Source: Actinoplanes campanulatus
Lineage (GTDB): Bacteria > Actinomycetota > Actinomycetes > Mycobacteriales > Micromonosporaceae
Direction: 5' to 3'
Assembly: GCF_014647795.1 (NCBI RefSeq)
Contig: NZ_BMPW01000026.1
Span: forward strand, 62,001-126,000
DNA length: 64,000 bases
Shown here: positions 16,445-24,596 of the stretch, piece after piece
Position numbering within the stretch: position 1 is the first letter of the stretch
Layout: each line of letters begins with the position of its first letter
The notes under the pieces: generated by a model
What the model was told of the DNA's origin: nothing
The model's database searches: none
What the model saw: only the letters and a program-made list of their open reading frames with translations
Translations under genes and position numbers: made by a program

Positions 16445-17421
16445 GAGGCGACCCGCTCGCTGGCGACACGGCGGCGGAAGACCCAGTACGACCAGGCCTG
16501 ATAGACCAGGACGCCGGGCAGGATGATCACCCCGGCGATGGTGATCAGGCGGAGGGCTTCGGGGCCGGCGGCGGCCGAGGCGCGGGTCAGGGACCAGGCC
16601 GGGTCGAGAGTGCTGCGCAGCACCACCGAGCCGTGTGCGGTGAAGACGGCGACGACCGCGCCGGCGACGGCCAGGGCGACGGCCGTGAAGGCGGTGCCCT
16701 CCCGGGAGCGCCGCGCCTGCAGTCCGGCGATGAACACGATCGCCGCTGCCGCCAGGGCGAGTCGATTACCCGTACCGATGCCGATGAGCAGAAGGGCGAC
16801 CGTGCCGGCCGTGCTGGTGTGGCGTGCCACGTCGCGTGCCCGGCGGCGCACCGGGCCGGTGGTGCGCAGCGCGAGGAACGTCGCGCCCAGCAGGACGGCG
16901 GCGAGCAGCGCGGCGAGCGCGCCGAGACCGGCGGCGGGGCTGAGCAGGGGACCCAGGCTGCGGCTGAGCCCGGTGCCGGTGACCTCGCCGTCGCTGCCGA
17001 GGGCGAGGCCGTCGACCAGTACGCCGAGGACCGCCCCCCAGAGCAGCACGATGCCGCCGGAGCTCGCGGCGAGCAGCAGGTCGCAGCGACGGCGCCACGA
17101 CGGCGAGTCGTGTTTGCCGCGGAACTCGAGGGCGACTCCGCGGACCGCGAGGAGCAGCAGGATGGCGACCATCGGCAGGTAGAGGGCGGACATCAGGGCG
17201 GCGTACCAGGCGGGGAAGGCGGCGAAGGTGACGCCGACCGCGGCGACCAGCCAGACCTCGTTGCCGTCCCAGAACGGGCCGACGGTACGGATGATCGCGC
17301 CGCGCTCGTGCTCGTCGCGGCCGAGGACCGGGGAGAGGACGCCGACGCCGAAGTCGAAGCCCTCGAGGACGAAGTAGAGCACCCAGGCGAGGACGAGGAC
17401 CGCGAACCAGAACGTGATCAT
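16441..17421 (-). CDS. cydB: Cytochrome bd oxidase subunit II
   Basis: A 326-residue polytopic membrane protein. The N-terminus FWFAVLVLAWVLYFVLEGFDFGVG is diagnostic for CydB, followed by GPFWDGNEVWLVAAVGVTFAAFP (about residues 47-69) and LEFRGKH (about 98-104). Eight to nine hydrophobic segments are visible. With CydA it forms the high-affinity quinol oxidase that reduces oxygen without pumping protons. It lies 12 bases after cydA and overlaps the start of cydDC by 4, so all three are one operon. Confidence 0.95.
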   Translation of the reverse strand: MITFWFAVLVLAWVLYFVLEGFDFGVGVLSPVLGRDEHERGAIIRTVGPFWDGNEVWLVAAVGVTFAAFPAWYAALMSALYLPMVAILLLLAVRGVALEFRGKHDSPSWRRRCDLLLAASSGGIVLLWGAVLGVLVDGLALGSDGEVTGTGLSRSLGPLLSPAAGLGALAALLAAVLLGATFLALRTTGPVRRRARDVARHTSTAGTVALLLIGIGTGNRLALAAAAIVFIAGLQARRSREGTAFTAVALAVAGAVVAVFTAHGSVVLRSTLDPAWSLTRASAAAGPEALRLITIAGVIILPGVLVYQAWSYWVFRRRVASERVAS

Positions 17422-17433
17422 GGGAGACGACTC

Positions 17434-18846
17434 CTAGTAGGCGGGAACCGGCTCGGGCTCTTCCTGCTCGGAAGCGACCGGGGCGAGCGGCTGGCGGGAG
17501 AGGTGGACGACCAGGCGGTACCAGGCGATGGCGAGCAGGCCGTAGATCAGGGTGAATCCGGCCAGGGAGGCGATCACCTCGGCGCTGGTGAGGCCGGGGG
17601 AGACACCGTCCTCCACTTTCGAGATGCCGAACGCGAGCCAAGGCTGGCGGGCGGTCTCGGTGAAGATCCAGCCGAAGGTGTTGGCTGCGGCCGGCAGCGC
17701 CGGGGCGAGCAGGACGAACCGGCGCAGCCAGCGTGGCGTGCCCTGGCCGGGCCGCAGGAACGTGGGGAGCGGCGGCATCCGCCGGGTGGTCTCCCAGGTG
17801 GACCACAGGTGGTAGGCGGCGACCGCCATCGCCAGGATCCCGGCGCCCATCATGAGGCGGAAGGTCCAGAACGCGACCGGGATCATCGGTACGTAACTGC
17901 CCGGCCCGTACTGGGCGACGTACGCCGCCTGCAGGTCGTCGATGCCCTGCACGGTCCCGCCGAACGATCCGGTGCCCAGAAAGGACAGCAGGCCCGGGAT
18001 CTCGATGCTGAAGAAGGGCCGGTCGTGGCCCAGTTCGCCGATCGCGAAGACCGAGAACGGCGCGGCGGTGGCGGTCTCGTAGAGGGCTTCGGCGGCGGCC
18101 ATCTTCATCGGCTGCACGGCCGTCATCACCTTGCCCAGATGGTCGCCGCTGATCGCGGTGACCGCACCGCCGATCAGCATGGTCCAGGCGCCGACCCGGG
18201 CGAGCGTGCGGAAGGCGGGGTCGGCGACGGTGCGCCGGATGCCGATCGCCATGAGGAGCCCGCCGCCGGCCATCGCGGCGCCGCCCATCGTGTGCGGGAA
18301 CGCGGCGAGCACCACCTCGTTGGTCATCAGCTCGGTGAAGCTGGTGAGCACGGCCCGCCCGGTCGACGGGTCCAGTTCGTACGCCACCGGGTTCTGCATG
18401 AACGAGTTGGCGGCCAGGATGATGTACGCCGACAGCAGCGTGCCGACCGCGACGACCACGATGGTGGCGGCGTGCAGACGGCGGGGCAGCCGGTCCCACC
18501 CGAAATACCACAGCGCCAGGAACGTGGCCTCGAGGAAGAACGCGAGCATCCCCTCGATGGCCAGCGTCGGCCCGAACACGTCGCCGTAGAACCGGGCGAA
18601 CGCACTCCAGCCGAGCCCGAACTGGAACTCCTGCACCAGACCGGTGACCACGCCGACCGCGAACGTGACGATCAGCAGCTTCCCGGTGAACTTGGTCAGG
18701 TGCAGGTACTTCTCGCGGGCGGTGCGCAGCCAGGCCAGGTGGAAGCCTGCCGCGGTGGCGGACAGGCAGATCGACACCGGCACGAACAGGTAGTGGTAGA
18801 TCGTCACGACCGCGAACTGCAATCGAGTCAGGTCGAGCACGTCCAT
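17434..18846 (-). CDS. cydA: Cytochrome bd oxidase subunit I
   Basis: A 470-residue membrane protein that carries the three hemes and the quinol site. LTRLQFAVVTIYHYLFVPVS (about residues 6-25) includes the first heme-ligand histidine; GLVQEFQFGLGWSAFARFYGDVFG (about 65-88) and the FLEATFLALWYFGWDRL region are typical. The quinol loop motif is GWIFTETARQPW (about 397-408), with Ala where most relatives have Gly. The loop is of the short type. The divergent BlaI-type gene starts 73 bases away and the shared spacer is full of dyads, so the operon is probably under that repressor. Confidence 0.95.
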   Translation of the reverse strand: MDVLDLTRLQFAVVTIYHYLFVPVSICLSATAAGFHLAWLRTAREKYLHLTKFTGKLLIVTFAVGVVTGLVQEFQFGLGWSAFARFYGDVFGPTLAIEGMLAFFLEATFLALWYFGWDRLPRRLHAATIVVVAVGTLLSAYIILAANSFMQNPVAYELDPSTGRAVLTSFTELMTNEVVLAAFPHTMGGAAMAGGGLLMAIGIRRTVADPAFRTLARVGAWTMLIGGAVTAISGDHLGKVMTAVQPMKMAAAEALYETATAAPFSVFAIGELGHDRPFFSIEIPGLLSFLGTGSFGGTVQGIDDLQAAYVAQYGPGSYVPMIPVAFWTFRLMMGAGILAMAVAAYHLWSTWETTRRMPPLPTFLRPGQGTPRWLRRFVLLAPALPAAANTFGWIFTETARQPWLAFGISKVEDGVSPGLTSAEVIASLAGFTLIYGLLAIAWYRLVVHLSRQPLAPVASEQEEPEPVPAY

Positions 18847-18856
18847 GGCAACCCCT

Positions 18857-18896
18857 CTACGACGATTCGTAGTAGATACTACGACTCGTAGTACGA
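18857..18896. promoter_or_regulatory. Stacked inverted repeats between cydA and the BlaI-type gene
   Basis: Four overlapping dyads built from TACGA/TCGTA half-sites: CTACGA-4-TCGTAG (18857-18872), TCGTAGTA-2-TACTACGA (18867-18884, perfect 8-bp arms), TACTACGA-1-TCGTAGTA (18877-18893, perfect 8-bp arms) and TCGTA-1-TACGA (18886-18896). BlaI/MecI proteins bind interrupted TAC/GTA dyads, and this cluster lies directly between the two divergent starts. Confidence 0.8.
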
Positions 18897-18919
18897 CGCT
18901 GTGCAGTAGACTGCCTCAC

Positions 18920-19276
18920 ATGGCGAGGAACGACCTCGAGCGCGAGGTCATGGCAAAACTGTGGGACGCACGCGAGCCGCTCACCGTGCGGCAGGTGCAC
19001 GATCTGCTCAGCCGTGACCGCGACCTGGCGTACACGACGGTGATGACCGTGCTCGACCGGCTCGCCAAGAAGGGCCTGGTCGTTCAGCAGCGAGCGGATC
19101 GTGCCTACCGTTACGCCCCGGCGCAGACCCGCGAGGAGATGACAGCCGGTGTGATGTTGGACGCGCTGAGTGCCACGCCGGACCGCGATGCCGCGCTCGC
19201 CTACTTCGTCGGTCAGCTGCCACCGGAAGCGCTGAGGGCGGCCATCGAGAAGGCCGGCCGTAACATCGAGCGGTGA
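18920..19276 (+). CDS. BlaI/MecI/CopY family repressor
   Basis: A 118-residue winged-helix protein from ATG 18920. The N-terminal domain reads LEREVMAKLWDAREPLTVRQ, then YTTVMTVLDRLAKKGLVVQQ, then YRYAPAQTREEMTAG, the standard BlaI order. A short C-terminal dimerisation helix set ends at residue 118. In the family the repressor is inactivated by proteolysis triggered by a partner M56 sensor. That partner follows directly, with GTG overlapping this stop. Because its operators adjoin cydA, it probably controls cytochrome bd as well as its own operon. Confidence 0.9.
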   Translation: MARNDLEREVMAKLWDAREPLTVRQVHDLLSRDRDLAYTTVMTVLDRLAKKGLVVQQRADRAYRYAPAQTREEMTAGVMLDALSATPDRDAALAYFVGQLPPEALRAAIEKAGRNIER

Positions 19277-20181
19277 CCGCCCTCCTGCTCGGCGCCCTCG
19301 GGCTGACACTGTCGCTTGCCGTGCCGAGGCTGCTGGCGAACGCCCGCTGGCCGGATCGCGCCCCGGTCGCCGGGGTGCTGCTCTGGCAGGCGCTGACCCT
19401 GACCGCCGTGCTCTGCGCGCTCGGGGTCGTGCTCGCCGCCCCGGAAGAGGTGGTCCGTGCGGCCGGCGCGCGGCACCCGGAGACCGTCGCGGCGCTACTG
19501 TTCTCCCTGGCGGTGGCCGCGACCATCGTGACCCGGCTGGTGGTCTCGCTCGTCAAGGTGACCTCCCGGGCCCGTGCCCGGCGCGACCGGCATCGCATGC
19601 TCGTCGACCTCCTTGATCGGGTGGAACGTCATGACGGCCTGAGCGGGGGAGAGGTGCGGGTGCTGGAGGCGCCGCTGCCGCTGGCCTACTGCGTGCCGGG
19701 CCGGAACCCGCGGGTGGTGCTCAGTGACGGCGTGCTCGACGTGCTCGACCGGGAGCAGATCGACGCCGTCCTCGCCCACGAGCGTGCCCACCTGCGGCAC
19801 AAGCACGAGTTGGTGATGGAGTCGTTCACGGCCTTCTATCAGGCCGTTCCCGGGCCGCTGCGGTCGAAGGCGCCGCTCGATGCCGTACACCTGCTGTTGG
19901 AGATGGTGGCCGACGATGCCGCGAGGCGCCGCACCGGGCATGCGCCGCTGCGGGCCGCGCTGGCTCGTCTCGCCGACGCCGTCCCCTTGGCCGAGGAGGT
20001 GACCGCCGACCCGGAGGGTGAATCGCGGCGGCGGCGCCTGGCGCGGCTGGATCGTCCGGGCCGTAGCTCGACGGCACTCGCGGTGGCCGGGACGGCAGCG
20101 GCCGCGGGTCTGTTGGTGCTACCCACGGTGATCGTCGTCGTGCCGTGGCTGGCGCGTGCCCTGAATACCTGGCCATTCTAG
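19273..20181 (+). CDS. M56 family metallopeptidase (BlaR1/MecR1-like, no sensor domain)
   Basis: A 302-residue membrane protein. Three N-terminal hydrophobic segments (about residues 1-20, 33-55 and 72-98) are followed by a cytoplasmic peptidase domain with the zinc motif HERAH (about residue 157) after LDREQIDAVLA, and a downstream acidic EMVADDAARR segment. The last 30 residues form a further membrane helix. No extracellular penicillin-binding domain is present, unlike BlaR1. It is translationally coupled to the BlaI-type gene, and the pair probably forms a signal-dependent derepression switch. The signal is unknown, perhaps envelope or respiratory stress. Confidence 0.9.
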   Translation: MTALLLGALGLTLSLAVPRLLANARWPDRAPVAGVLLWQALTLTAVLCALGVVLAAPEEVVRAAGARHPETVAALLFSLAVAATIVTRLVVSLVKVTSRARARRDRHRMLVDLLDRVERHDGLSGGEVRVLEAPLPLAYCVPGRNPRVVLSDGVLDVLDREQIDAVLAHERAHLRHKHELVMESFTAFYQAVPGPLRSKAPLDAVHLLLEMVADDAARRRTGHAPLRAALARLADAVPLAEEVTADPEGESRRRRLARLDRPGRSSTALAVAGTAAAAGLLVLPTVIVVVPWLARALNTWPF

Positions 20182-20260
20182 TAACCCTCCGTATTGCCGG
20201 CTGTTCGTACAGTTCGGCGGGCTGTGCGACCTTCATTTGCCGGCATGATCCGAGTACGGT

Positions 20261-20343
20261 GGTCCCCGGTTCGGCAGCCCCCCATCGTCCATCCGGCCGA
20301 TCTGGCGAACCACCGCCCAATCGCGACACGCGAACCGGGGACC
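20261..20343. repeat. 13-bp perfect inverted repeat reaching into the riboswitch core
   Basis: GGTCCCCGGTTCG at 20261-20273 is exactly complementary in reverse to CGAACCGGGGACC at 20331-20343. The second arm contains conserved residues of the c-di-AMP riboswitch. If the transcript starts upstream of 20261, the two could pair and compete with ligand-binding folding. Confidence 0.75.
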
Positions 20344-20437
20344 CAGGTCAGTGGGGTGAAGCCGTGGCACCACGCGCGGCCGGGCATGCTTCCCGCCCGA
20401 ACCCGTCAGCTAACCCGGTCGGCGGCTGAGTGGGAAG
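20308..20437 (+). ncRNA. c-di-AMP riboswitch (ydaO-yuaA class)
   Basis: The leader of the NlpC/P60 gene holds the recognisable conserved blocks of the ydaO class in order: GGGGACCCAGG (from 20337), GGGGTGAAGCC (about 20353), then GAACCCGTCAGCTAACCCGG (from 20399) and GGCGGCTGAG. CACCGCC at 20311 can pair with GGCGG at 20421 to close the P1 stem. In actinomycetes this class commonly precedes cell-wall hydrolases of the Rpf/NlpC type, and c-di-AMP binding usually switches the gene off. Exact ends are approximate. Confidence 0.85.
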
Positions 20438-20456
20438 AAAGGACGACGCACACAAC

Positions 20457-21443
20457 GTGAAACGCAATGGCGCGCGTCGCGCCGGCCTGTTGCGCATCCT
20501 GGTTTGCGCGCTCGCCGCGGCCGGCCTGGTGATCACGGGTCCGGTGGCGGCCCATGCCACTCCCTCGCCGTCCACCGTCGAGGGTCAGATCGACGAGGAG
20601 TGGAACAAACTCGAGCCCGTCATCGAGGAGTACAACGCCAACCACACGAAGCTGACCAAGCTGCGGAAGCAGCAGAAGCAGCTGGCGAAGACGCTGACGC
20701 CGCTTCAGCTTCAGGTGGATGTCGCGATGGCGCAGGTGCGAGGTCTGGCGGTCGATGCCTACATGCAGGGCCCGCCGGGAAACCTCAACGCTCTGCTGAG
20801 TGGTGACCCGGACGGTCTGGTGGAGAAGCTCACGCTGCTCGACCAGCTTGCCCACAACCAGGAAGCCTCGATCTCCAACGTCGCGAAGCTCCGCGACAAG
20901 TACGCCGCCGACAAGGCCACGGTCGACCAGCTCGAGTCCGAGATCTCCGCCCGCGACACGGACCTCGCGACGAAGAAGACGGCGATCGAGAAGGAGATCA
21001 CGAAGCTCCAGAAGCTCCGGATCCAGGCGTACGGCGACGCGAACATCGACGACGGCCCGCTGCGCACCGGCCCGTGCCCGGTCACGTACACCAACGACAA
21101 GGGTGGCCGTGCCGCCCAGAAGGCGTGCGACCTGATCGGCAAGCCCTATGTCTTCGGCTCCGAGGGACCGAACAGTTACGACTGCTCGGGCCTGACGAAG
21201 GAGGCGTGGGCCGCGGTCGGTGTGCATCTCGAGCACTACACGAAGGACCAGTGGGGCTCGGGCACAGCGGTGAGCCGGAGCGAGTTGAAGCCGGGTGACC
21301 TCGTCTTCTACTACTCCGACGTGCACCACGTCGCCATCTACATCGGTGGCGGCCAGGTGGTGCACGCTCCGCACACGGGAGACCACGTGCGGATGGCGAC
21401 CATCGATCGGGGGCCCATCGCCGGCTATCGCCGACCGGGCTAG
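20457..21443 (+). CDS. Secreted NlpC/P60 cell-wall hydrolase
   Basis: A 328-residue protein from GTG 20457. A Sec signal peptide (basic start, LRILVCALAAAGLVITG, cleavage near AHATPS at about residue 37) is followed by a long coiled-coil region (about 45-195) with repeated Lys/Leu/Glu heptads, as in RipA/PcsB-type hydrolases. The C-terminal NlpC/P60 domain has catalytic Cys in SYDCSGLTKEAWA (about residue 244), His in HHVAIYIGGGQVVHA (about 294) and a third polar residue in HAPHTGD. It should cut peptidoglycan stem peptides outside the cell. The c-di-AMP riboswitch directly upstream links it to envelope homeostasis. Confidence 0.93.
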   Translation: MKRNGARRAGLLRILVCALAAAGLVITGPVAAHATPSPSTVEGQIDEEWNKLEPVIEEYNANHTKLTKLRKQQKQLAKTLTPLQLQVDVAMAQVRGLAVDAYMQGPPGNLNALLSGDPDGLVEKLTLLDQLAHNQEASISNVAKLRDKYAADKATVDQLESEISARDTDLATKKTAIEKEITKLQKLRIQAYGDANIDDGPLRTGPCPVTYTNDKGGRAAQKACDLIGKPYVFGSEGPNSYDCSGLTKEAWAAVGVHLEHYTKDQWGSGTAVSRSELKPGDLVFYYSDVHHVAIYIGGGQVVHAPHTGDHVRMATIDRGPIAGYRRPG

Positions 21444-21456
21444 AGAACCCTCCGGG

Positions 21457-21494
21457 AAAGACCGCCGTCGTTTCGCGCCGGCGGTCTTTCTTTT
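21457..21494 (+). terminator. Rho-independent terminator
   Basis: AAAGACCGCCG and CGGCGGTCTTT form a perfect 11-bp stem with an 11-base loop, followed by a T-rich run (CTTTTG). It lies 14 bases after the NlpC/P60 stop. Confidence 0.9.
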
Positions 21495-21586
21495 GATTTC
21501 GTACGCCTTCGTGAGCCGCCGTGGGAGACCCGCGAGCTCCCCGGACCGTCCCGGCCGTGCCGCGCCCGCCGGGCGTGAGCGGCCCG

Positions 21587-22009
21587 TCACCCACCCGATC
21601 GATGGTGCTCCAACAGCCGCTGCAGCAGCCCGGTCAGCTGCTCGCGCTCCGGGCCGGACAGCGGTGCCAGCAGCTCGTCCTGGACCGCGTGTGCCCGCTC
21701 CGACAACTCCTCGGCCCGCTCCCGCCCCCGCTCGGTGAGCCCGACGATGTTGCGCCGCCGGTCCGCCGGATCGGGTGACCGCTGCACATGGCCCGCCGAC
21801 TCCAGCTCGTTTAGCGCCCCGACCAGATCGCTGAGATAGATCCCGGTGCGCCGGCCGAGCGCCGCCTGACTGGCCGGACCCTCGGTGGCCAGGGAGCGCA
21901 GCAGCCGGTAGTGGTAGCCCCGCGCCCCCACCGCCCCGAACCTCTCGACGATGATCCGGTGACCCTGCGCCGAGACCTGACTCAGCACCCAGCTTGGCAG
22001 CTCTTCCAC
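21587..22009 (-). CDS. MarR family transcriptional regulator
   Basis: A 140-residue winged-helix protein from GTG 22009. The helix-turn-helix is ASQAALGRRTGIYLSDLVGALNELESAGHVQ (about residues 46-76), followed by the wing PADRRRNIVGLTERGRER. It is divergent from the epoxide hydrolase gene, and the 83 bases between hold a 15-bp repeat array that is the likely operator. It probably controls itself and the hydrolase in response to a small lipophilic ligand. Confidence 0.88.
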   Translation of the reverse strand: MEELPSWVLSQVSAQGHRIIVERFGAVGARGYHYRLLRSLATEGPASQAALGRRTGIYLSDLVGALNELESAGHVQRSPDPADRRRNIVGLTERGRERAEELSERAHAVQDELLAPLSGPEREQLTGLLQRLLEHHRSGG

Positions 22010-22017
22010 GTCGCGAT

Positions 22018-22092
22018 TTTAACATTGGGCTCTCTAACGTTGATCAATCTAACGTTGGACTTCTGAACGTTCGCCAGTCTAACGTTAGCCGC
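22018..22092. promoter_or_regulatory. Five 15-bp direct repeats with AACGTT cores
   Basis: Units begin at 22018, 22033, 22048, 22063 and 22078, exactly 15 bp apart, and each carries AACGTT (AACATT in the first) at the same place, mostly in the context TCTAACGTTG. The last unit ends directly before the ATG of the epoxide hydrolase. The core is palindromic, so every unit could hold a dimeric regulator. The 15-bp step puts neighbouring sites on nearly opposite faces of the helix. Confidence 0.85.
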
Positions 22093-23157
22093 ATGAACGA
22101 ATCCAGCGTCCGGGTCCCGCAATCCGAACTCGACGATCTGACCGCCCGGCTCGGCCACACCCGCTGGCCCGACGCCGCTCCCGGCGACTACGGCATCCGG
22201 CTCGACCGGGTCCGCGCGCTCGCCGACCGCTGGCTCGGGTTCGACTGGCGGGCGCACGAGGCCGAGCTCAACGCCATTCCGCAGCAGGCCGTCGAGATCG
22301 ATGGCGACCGGATCCACCTCTTCCACGTCCGTTCCGCCGACCCCGGCGCCCTGCCGCTGGTGCTCACCCACGGCTGGCCGGGCTCCACCGTCGAGTTCCT
22401 CGACGTCATCGGCCCGCTCAGCGAGCATTTCCACGTCGTCGTCCCGGCCATCCCCGGTTTCGGGCTCTCCGGGCCCACCACCCGGCCCTGGGGACTGCGC
22501 CGGGTCGCCGAGGCCTGGGCCGAGCTGATGGCCCGCCTCGGTTACCGGCGCTACGGCGCCCAGGGTGGTGACTGGGGCTCCGGCATCTCCCGGGCGCTCG
22601 CCGCGGTCGCCCCCGACCGGGTCGTCGGCGTCCACGTCAACTACCTGCCGACCCCCGGCCAGGCGGAGGGCCTCGGCCCCGAGGATCAGGAGCGGCTCGC
22701 CAAGACGATGCGGCTGGCCGCCAACCGGCACCCGCACCAGATCCTGTTCGCCGCGACTCCGCAGACCCCGGCGTATGCGCTGAACGACTCCCCGGCCGGG
22801 CTGCTCGCCTTCCTGGGGGAGAAGTTCGACACCTGGGCCGACCCGGCCACGCCCGTCCCCGACGACCGCATCGTGGCGGACGTCGCCCATCACTGGCTGT
22901 TCCGCACCGCGGGTTCGGCGGCCCGCATCGTCAAGGAGACCGGCCTGGACGGCCCGCAGGCGCCCTGCCCGGTGCCGCTGGGCGTGGCCGTCCTGCCCGG
23001 CGACATCACGCAGTCCGTGCGCCCGCTCGCCGAGCAGCGCCACGACATCCGCCACTGGACGGAGTTCCCGCGCGGCGGCCACTTCGCCGCATTGGAGGTC
23101 CCCGACCTGTTCACCGCCGATGTGACCACCTTCTTCCGCACCCTGACCGGCCGATGA
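22093..23157 (+). CDS. Epoxide hydrolase family protein (alpha/beta hydrolase)
   Basis: A 354-residue protein from ATG 22093. It has the N-terminal EHN lid region (LTARLGHTRWPDAAPGDYG, about residues 14-32, and FDWRAHEAELNAIPQ) and an alpha/beta-hydrolase core: oxyanion HGWPGS (about 93), nucleophile Asp in GGDWGSG (about 159) and the C-terminal catalytic His in RGGHFAALE (about 335). These features match microsomal-type epoxide hydrolases that open xenobiotic or lipid epoxides to diols. The divergent MarR gene and the repeat array in front suggest induction by substrate. Confidence 0.9.
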   Translation: MNESSVRVPQSELDDLTARLGHTRWPDAAPGDYGIRLDRVRALADRWLGFDWRAHEAELNAIPQQAVEIDGDRIHLFHVRSADPGALPLVLTHGWPGSTVEFLDVIGPLSEHFHVVVPAIPGFGLSGPTTRPWGLRRVAEAWAELMARLGYRRYGAQGGDWGSGISRALAAVAPDRVVGVHVNYLPTPGQAEGLGPEDQERLAKTMRLAANRHPHQILFAATPQTPAYALNDSPAGLLAFLGEKFDTWADPATPVPDDRIVADVAHHWLFRTAGSAARIVKETGLDGPQAPCPVPLGVAVLPGDITQSVRPLAEQRHDIRHWTEFPRGGHFAALEVPDLFTADVTTFFRTLTGR

Positions 23158-23282
23158 CCCCGGCACGAGCGCCGGGAGCGGCCGGGGAAGAGCGGTGGGT
23201 GCGGGAGACAGATCGGCGTTGGGGGAGCCGTCGGGGTCCGTCCGTGGTCGGTGGGCGGCGTGGCGGGGGCATAATCGCCCGC

Positions 23283-24596
23283 ATGAGCGATGCCTTGATC
23301 AACAGCCTGGCGGCCGCCGTCGAAGCACGGCCTGACGACCTGACTCTGCGGCTGCACCTGGCCGAGATGCTGGTGGCCGCCGGCCGGGGGCCGGAGGCGA
23401 TCGGGCATGCCGCTCAGATCCTGGCTCGCGAACCCGGCAATAACGGAGCGCAGCAGGTCATGGCCCGGGCGCTGGGCGGGACAGCGCCGCCCGTACCCCC
23501 GGCCGGTGGAGAGCAGGCACCGCCGACCGCGACGGTCGCACCCGAGGCGGGAGCGCAGCCGCCGGAGGCGGCGACGGAGAGACCCGCGACGGAGAGACCC
23601 GCGACGGGTGGGTCCGGGTTCGACTGGGCGGCCATGGAGGAGCAGTTCGGGGACGTGGTGCCACCGCGGTTCGCGCGGGCCGACGGGGAGCCCGATCCGG
23701 TGCGCGGGCACGCCGACCGGGCCTTCGACGTGGAGCGCTCCGCCGTCACGCTCGCCGACGTCGGTGGCATGGCCGAGGTGAAGAAGCGGCTGGAGGTGTC
23801 GTTCCTCGGGCCGCTGCGGAACCCCAAGCTGCGCAGCCTGTTCGGCAAGAGCCTGCGCGGTGGGCTGCTGCTCTACGGCCCGCCGGGGTGTGGCAAGACG
23901 TTCCTGGCGCGGGCGGTCGCCGGGGAGATGGGGGCGGCGTTCATCTCGCTGTCGATCACCGACGTGCTGAACATGTGGATCGGCAGCTCCGAGCGCAACC
24001 TGCACGACCTGTTCGAGTCGGCTCGCGGGCACGCGCCGTGCGTGCTGTTCCTCGACGAGATCGACGCCCTCGGGCACAAGCGCAGCCAGTTGCAGTCGTC
24101 CATGCGTACTGTGGTGAACCAACTGCTCACCGAACTGGACGGCGTCGACGGCGGCAACGACGGGGTGTTCGTGCTGGCCGCCACGAACGCGCCGTGGGAC
24201 GTCGACGCGGCCCTGCGCCGCCCCGGCCGCCTCGACCGCACCGTGCTGGTCCTCCCACCCGACCGGCCCGCGCGCGAGGCCATTCTCGAATACCACCTGC
24301 GGGATCGCCCGGTCGTCGGGATCGACCTGGCCGCCGTCGCCGCCGCGACCGAGCACTACTCCGGCGCCGACCTGGCCCACCTCTGCGAGACCGCCGCCGA
24401 GTACGCGATGCGCGACTCGATCGCCACCGGAGAGGTCCGCATGATCAGCCAGGCCGACATGCTGGGCGCGGCGCGCGAGGTCCGGCCGTCGACGGACGCG
24501 TGGTTCGCCACCGCCCGCAACGTGGCGATGTTCGCCAACGAGAGCGGCGAATACGACGATCTGGCCGCCTACCTCAAGAAGCGCAAGATCCGATGA
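23283..24596 (+). CDS. AAA ATPase with N-terminal TPR-like region
   Basis: A 437-residue protein. Residues 1-60 are TPR-like helices (DDLTLRLHLAEMLVAAGRGPE), then a Pro/Ala/Glu linker (about 66-115). The AAA module follows: Walker A GPPGCGKT (about 200), Walker B LFLDEIDALG (about 255), sensor 1 AATN, the arginine-finger/second-region-of-homology part RRPGRLDR (about 317) and a C-terminal helical lid GADLAHLCETAAEYAM. This resembles FtsH/Cdc48-type remodelling ATPases without a protease domain. Its stop overlaps the ATG of the Arg-rich gene, which in turn overlaps a membrane TPR gene. Confidence 0.9.
   Translation: MSDALINSLAAAVEARPDDLTLRLHLAEMLVAAGRGPEAIGHAAQILAREPGNNGAQQVMARALGGTAPPVPPAGGEQAPPTATVAPEAGAQPPEAATERPATERPATGGSGFDWAAMEEQFGDVVPPRFARADGEPDPVRGHADRAFDVERSAVTLADVGGMAEVKKRLEVSFLGPLRNPKLRSLFGKSLRGGLLLYGPPGCGKTFLARAVAGEMGAAFISLSITDVLNMWIGSSERNLHDLFESARGHAPCVLFLDEIDALGHKRSQLQSSMRTVVNQLLTELDGVDGGNDGVFVLAATNAPWDVDAALRRPGRLDRTVLVLPPDRPAREAILEYHLRDRPVVGIDLAAVAAATEHYSGADLAHLCETAAEYAMRDSIATGEVRMISQADMLGAAREVRPSTDAWFATARNVAMFANESGEYDDLAAYLKKRKIR

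Noticed and set aside
16063-18891. 942-codon open frame on the + strand opposite cydDC, cydB and cydA
   Set aside because: It is the antisense shadow of clear cyd genes, with low-complexity Gly/Arg/Glu text and no domain. Long false frames are normal in such G+C-rich DNA.
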